A DNA stretch of 64,000 nucleotides, taken from positions 186,001-250,000 of the forward strand of contig CAWCRU010000008.1 of NCBI GenBank assembly GCA_963798075.1. Reading direction: 5' to 3'. Every line of letters begins with the position of its first letter. The stretch's first letter is position 1. The notes under the pieces are model-generated. The model made no database searches, was not told where the DNA came from, and was given only the letters and a program-made list of their open reading frames with translations. The stretch comes from DATAOG01 sp963798075. Its GTDB lineage: Bacteria; Pseudomonadota; Alphaproteobacteria; Geminicoccales; Geminicoccaceae. The position numbers and the translations under genes were made by a program. Below, one piece after another: positions 62,811 through 64,000 of the stretch.

Positions 62811-63195
62811 GAGTGTTCGTCGACAGCTCGGTATGGGTCGACCACCTGCGTGGCGCACGGACACGCGAGACCGCCGTATTCGACGCAGTGCTTGCTTCCT
62901 TGGACCCGAAGCGCAAGCAGGACGAGCGCCAGGCCGGCGTCAGTCTCCTCGTCGGCGACCTCGTTCTGTGTGAAGTCCTGCGTGGCATACTTTCGAGCTG
63001 GTGGTGGTCGGGGGGATCGATCTGGCGCTGCGGGCGGCCGATCACTATCGTGCGTTGCGGCGCCTCGGAATCACGCTACGCAAGACGATCGATCTTCTGA
63101 TCGGCACCTACTGCATCGCCCAGGATTGCGATTTGCTGCACAACGATCGGGACTTCGATCCGATGAGCGAGCATCTGGGGCTGCGGACGCTCTGA
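62807..63195 (+). pseudogene. vapC: vapC, PIN-domain toxin, frameshifted with internal deletion
   Basis: The start RVFVDSSVWVDHLRG carries the first catalytic Asp of a PIN nuclease and LLVGDLVLCEVLRGI its second acid. The frame then leaves the family; a different frame picks up as ELVVVGGIDLALRAADHY, ALRRLGITLRKTIDLLIGTY and the last catalytic segment LLHNDRDFDPMSEHLGL. The break is near 62990, where about 10 residues seem to be missing. An intact family member would have around 135 residues. No toxic product is expected. Confidence 0.82.
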
Positions 63196-63247
63196 GGCGC
63201 GCTCAAAGGAACCGTTCCTCGCTCTCGCGCGGGCGCCGACGGTTGCG

Positions 63248-64000
63248 CTATATCCCGTGGTAGTCGCGGTACCAGGCGACGAAGCGCGGCAGACCATCCT
63301 CGATCGGGGTTTTCGGCTCGAAGCCGAGATCGCGGCGGCTGGCTTCGATGTCGGCAAAGGTCCTGACGACGTCGCCCTGCGGCAAGGGCGCGAGCCGGAT
63401 CTCGGCCTCAATGCCGAACGCCTGCTCGAGCACCGCCACGAACCGACGCAGGGCCACCGGGCGGTGGCTGCCGAGGTTGTAGATCCGGTGCGGCGCGGCA
63501 TCGCCCATCGCCGGCGGCCGGTCGAGGGCTGCGAGCACGCCGGCCACGACGTCGTCGATGGCGGTGAAATCGCGCTCCATCTCGCCCTGGTTGTAGAGCG
63601 TGATCGGCCGGCCGGCGGCGATCGCGTCGGCAAACAGGAAGTACGCCATGTCCGGCCGCCCCCAGGGGCCGTAGACCGTGAAGAAGCGCAAGCCCGTCGC
63701 GGGCAGGCGGTAGAGGTGGCTGTAGCAGTGGCTGAGCAGCTCATCCGCGCGCTTGGTCGCGGCGTAGAGCGAGATCGGCTGGTCGACCCGGTCCTCGACC
63801 GCGAACGGGACCTTCGTGTTGCCGCCGTAGACCGAGCTCGAGCTCGCGTAGACCAGATGACGGAGCCCCGGCAGCTCGTGCCGGCAGACCTCGAGGATCA
63901 CCATGTGGCCCTGAAGGTTGCTGTGGACGTAGTCGAAGGGAGCGGTGAGCGAATGGCGGACGCCCGCCTGCGCGGCCAGGTGGACGACGCCCGAGATCGC
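63248..64000 (-). CDS. NAD-dependent epimerase, UDP-glucuronate 4-epimerase type (partial)
   Basis: The gene runs off the right edge; 250 codons of its C-terminal part are visible. VVHLAAQAGVRHS at the edge, YASSSSVYGGN, then SLYAATKRADELL (catalytic Tyr/Lys), RFFTVYGPWGRPDMA and DFTAIDDVV are family blocks. The match to UDP-glucuronate (CapI-type) 4-epimerases, which supply sugar nucleotides for polysaccharides, is strong. Its N-terminal Rossmann motif lies beyond the window. Confidence 0.88.
   Translation of the reverse strand, partial: AISGVVHLAAQAGVRHSLTAPFDYVHSNLQGHMVILEVCRHELPGLRHLVYASSSSVYGGNTKVPFAVEDRVDQPISLYAATKRADELLSHCYSHLYRLPATGLRFFTVYGPWGRPDMAYFLFADAIAAGRPITLYNQGEMERDFTAIDDVVAGVLAALDRPPAMGDAAPHRIYNLGSHRPVALRRFVAVLEQAFGIEAEIRLAPLPQGDVVRTFADIEASRRDLGFEPKTPIEDGLPRFVAWYRDYHGI

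Noticed and set aside
1..64000. CRISPR arrays, insertion sequences, prophage
   Set aside because: No spaced direct repeats, transposase or integrase motifs were found by eye.

Overview
This 64 kb window is high-GC, gene-dense chromosomal DNA. The gene set points to an alphaproteobacterium, probably of the Rhodospirillales type: the hpnC-hpnD-hpnE squalene route with hpnG, a clpS-clpA pair, phasin-like granule proteins, a DUF6489 protein, and a B12-riboswitch-controlled cbtB-cbtA cobalt transporter. I see no rRNA, tRNA, CRISPR array, insertion sequence or phage gene. The taxonomic statement is inference from gene content only.

Layout. 0-7.6 kb: the end of a selenium-binding/methanethiol-oxidase-type gene, a lipoprotein, a membrane protein, then a tightly packed choline/betaine ABC transporter (permease and ATPase, no binding protein here) with an ornithine-cyclodeaminase-family enzyme, a deacetylase-like protein and a GNAT protein, facing a convergent MFS transporter. 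7.7-12.4 kb: hopanoid operon hpnC(frameshifted)-hpnD-hpnE-hpnG plus an S41 protease. 12.4-15.6 kb: an ABC-ATPase remnant, an SH3 protein, DUF6489 and an acyl-CoA ligase. 15.6-18.9 kb: a minus-strand electron-transfer cluster with a lipoprotein, a formate-dehydrogenase-type gamma cytochrome b, a small periplasmic protein, a seven-bladed WD40 propeller fused to cytochrome c, and a 42-residue membrane peptide, but no catalytic formate dehydrogenase subunits. 19-24.2 kb: RNase T2, a phosphatase-like protein, the cobalamin riboswitch with cbtBA, a glutamine amidotransferase and 2,2-dialkylglycine decarboxylase. 24.4-31 kb: two FecR-domain proteins overlapping a CHASE2-PAS-GGDEF-EAL protein, then a degenerate histidine kinase.

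31-37 kb: a low-complexity hypothetical protein, two phasin-like proteins and clpS-clpA. 37-45.8 kb: two SDR enzymes, a D-threonate-type catabolic cluster (DtnK-like kinase, PdxA2-like dehydrogenase, Ldh-family oxidoreductase), a DUF2157-like membrane protein, a sugar isomerase and an EamA transporter. 46-55 kb: a squalene/phytoene-synthase-family protein, a MEDS sensor with a hybrid histidine kinase, CreA, an ArgE-type deacylase with an aspartoacylase-family enzyme, a hydrolase and an unrecognised two-frame gene. 55-64 kb: a methyltransferase, an EF-G-like GTPase, an ABC-F protein, a Met-rich periplasmic protein, a broken cytochrome b/molybdopterin oxidoreductase pair, vapB with a broken vapC, and a UDP-sugar epimerase running off the end.

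The most unusual property of the window is gene decay. Five otherwise well-conserved genes are each split by an apparent single extra base (hpnC, the aspartoacylase-family gene, the gene at 53.1-54.5 kb, the EF-G-like gene and the molybdopterin gene). Two more show a net loss of bases (cytochrome b, vapC), and at least four small remnants of larger genes lie in the gaps. Assembly error and true pseudogenization both remain possible, and reads would settle it. The best candidates for less-described systems are the orphan formate-dehydrogenase gamma plus WD40-cytochrome c cluster and the double-FecR/CHASE2 cyclic-di-GMP operon.
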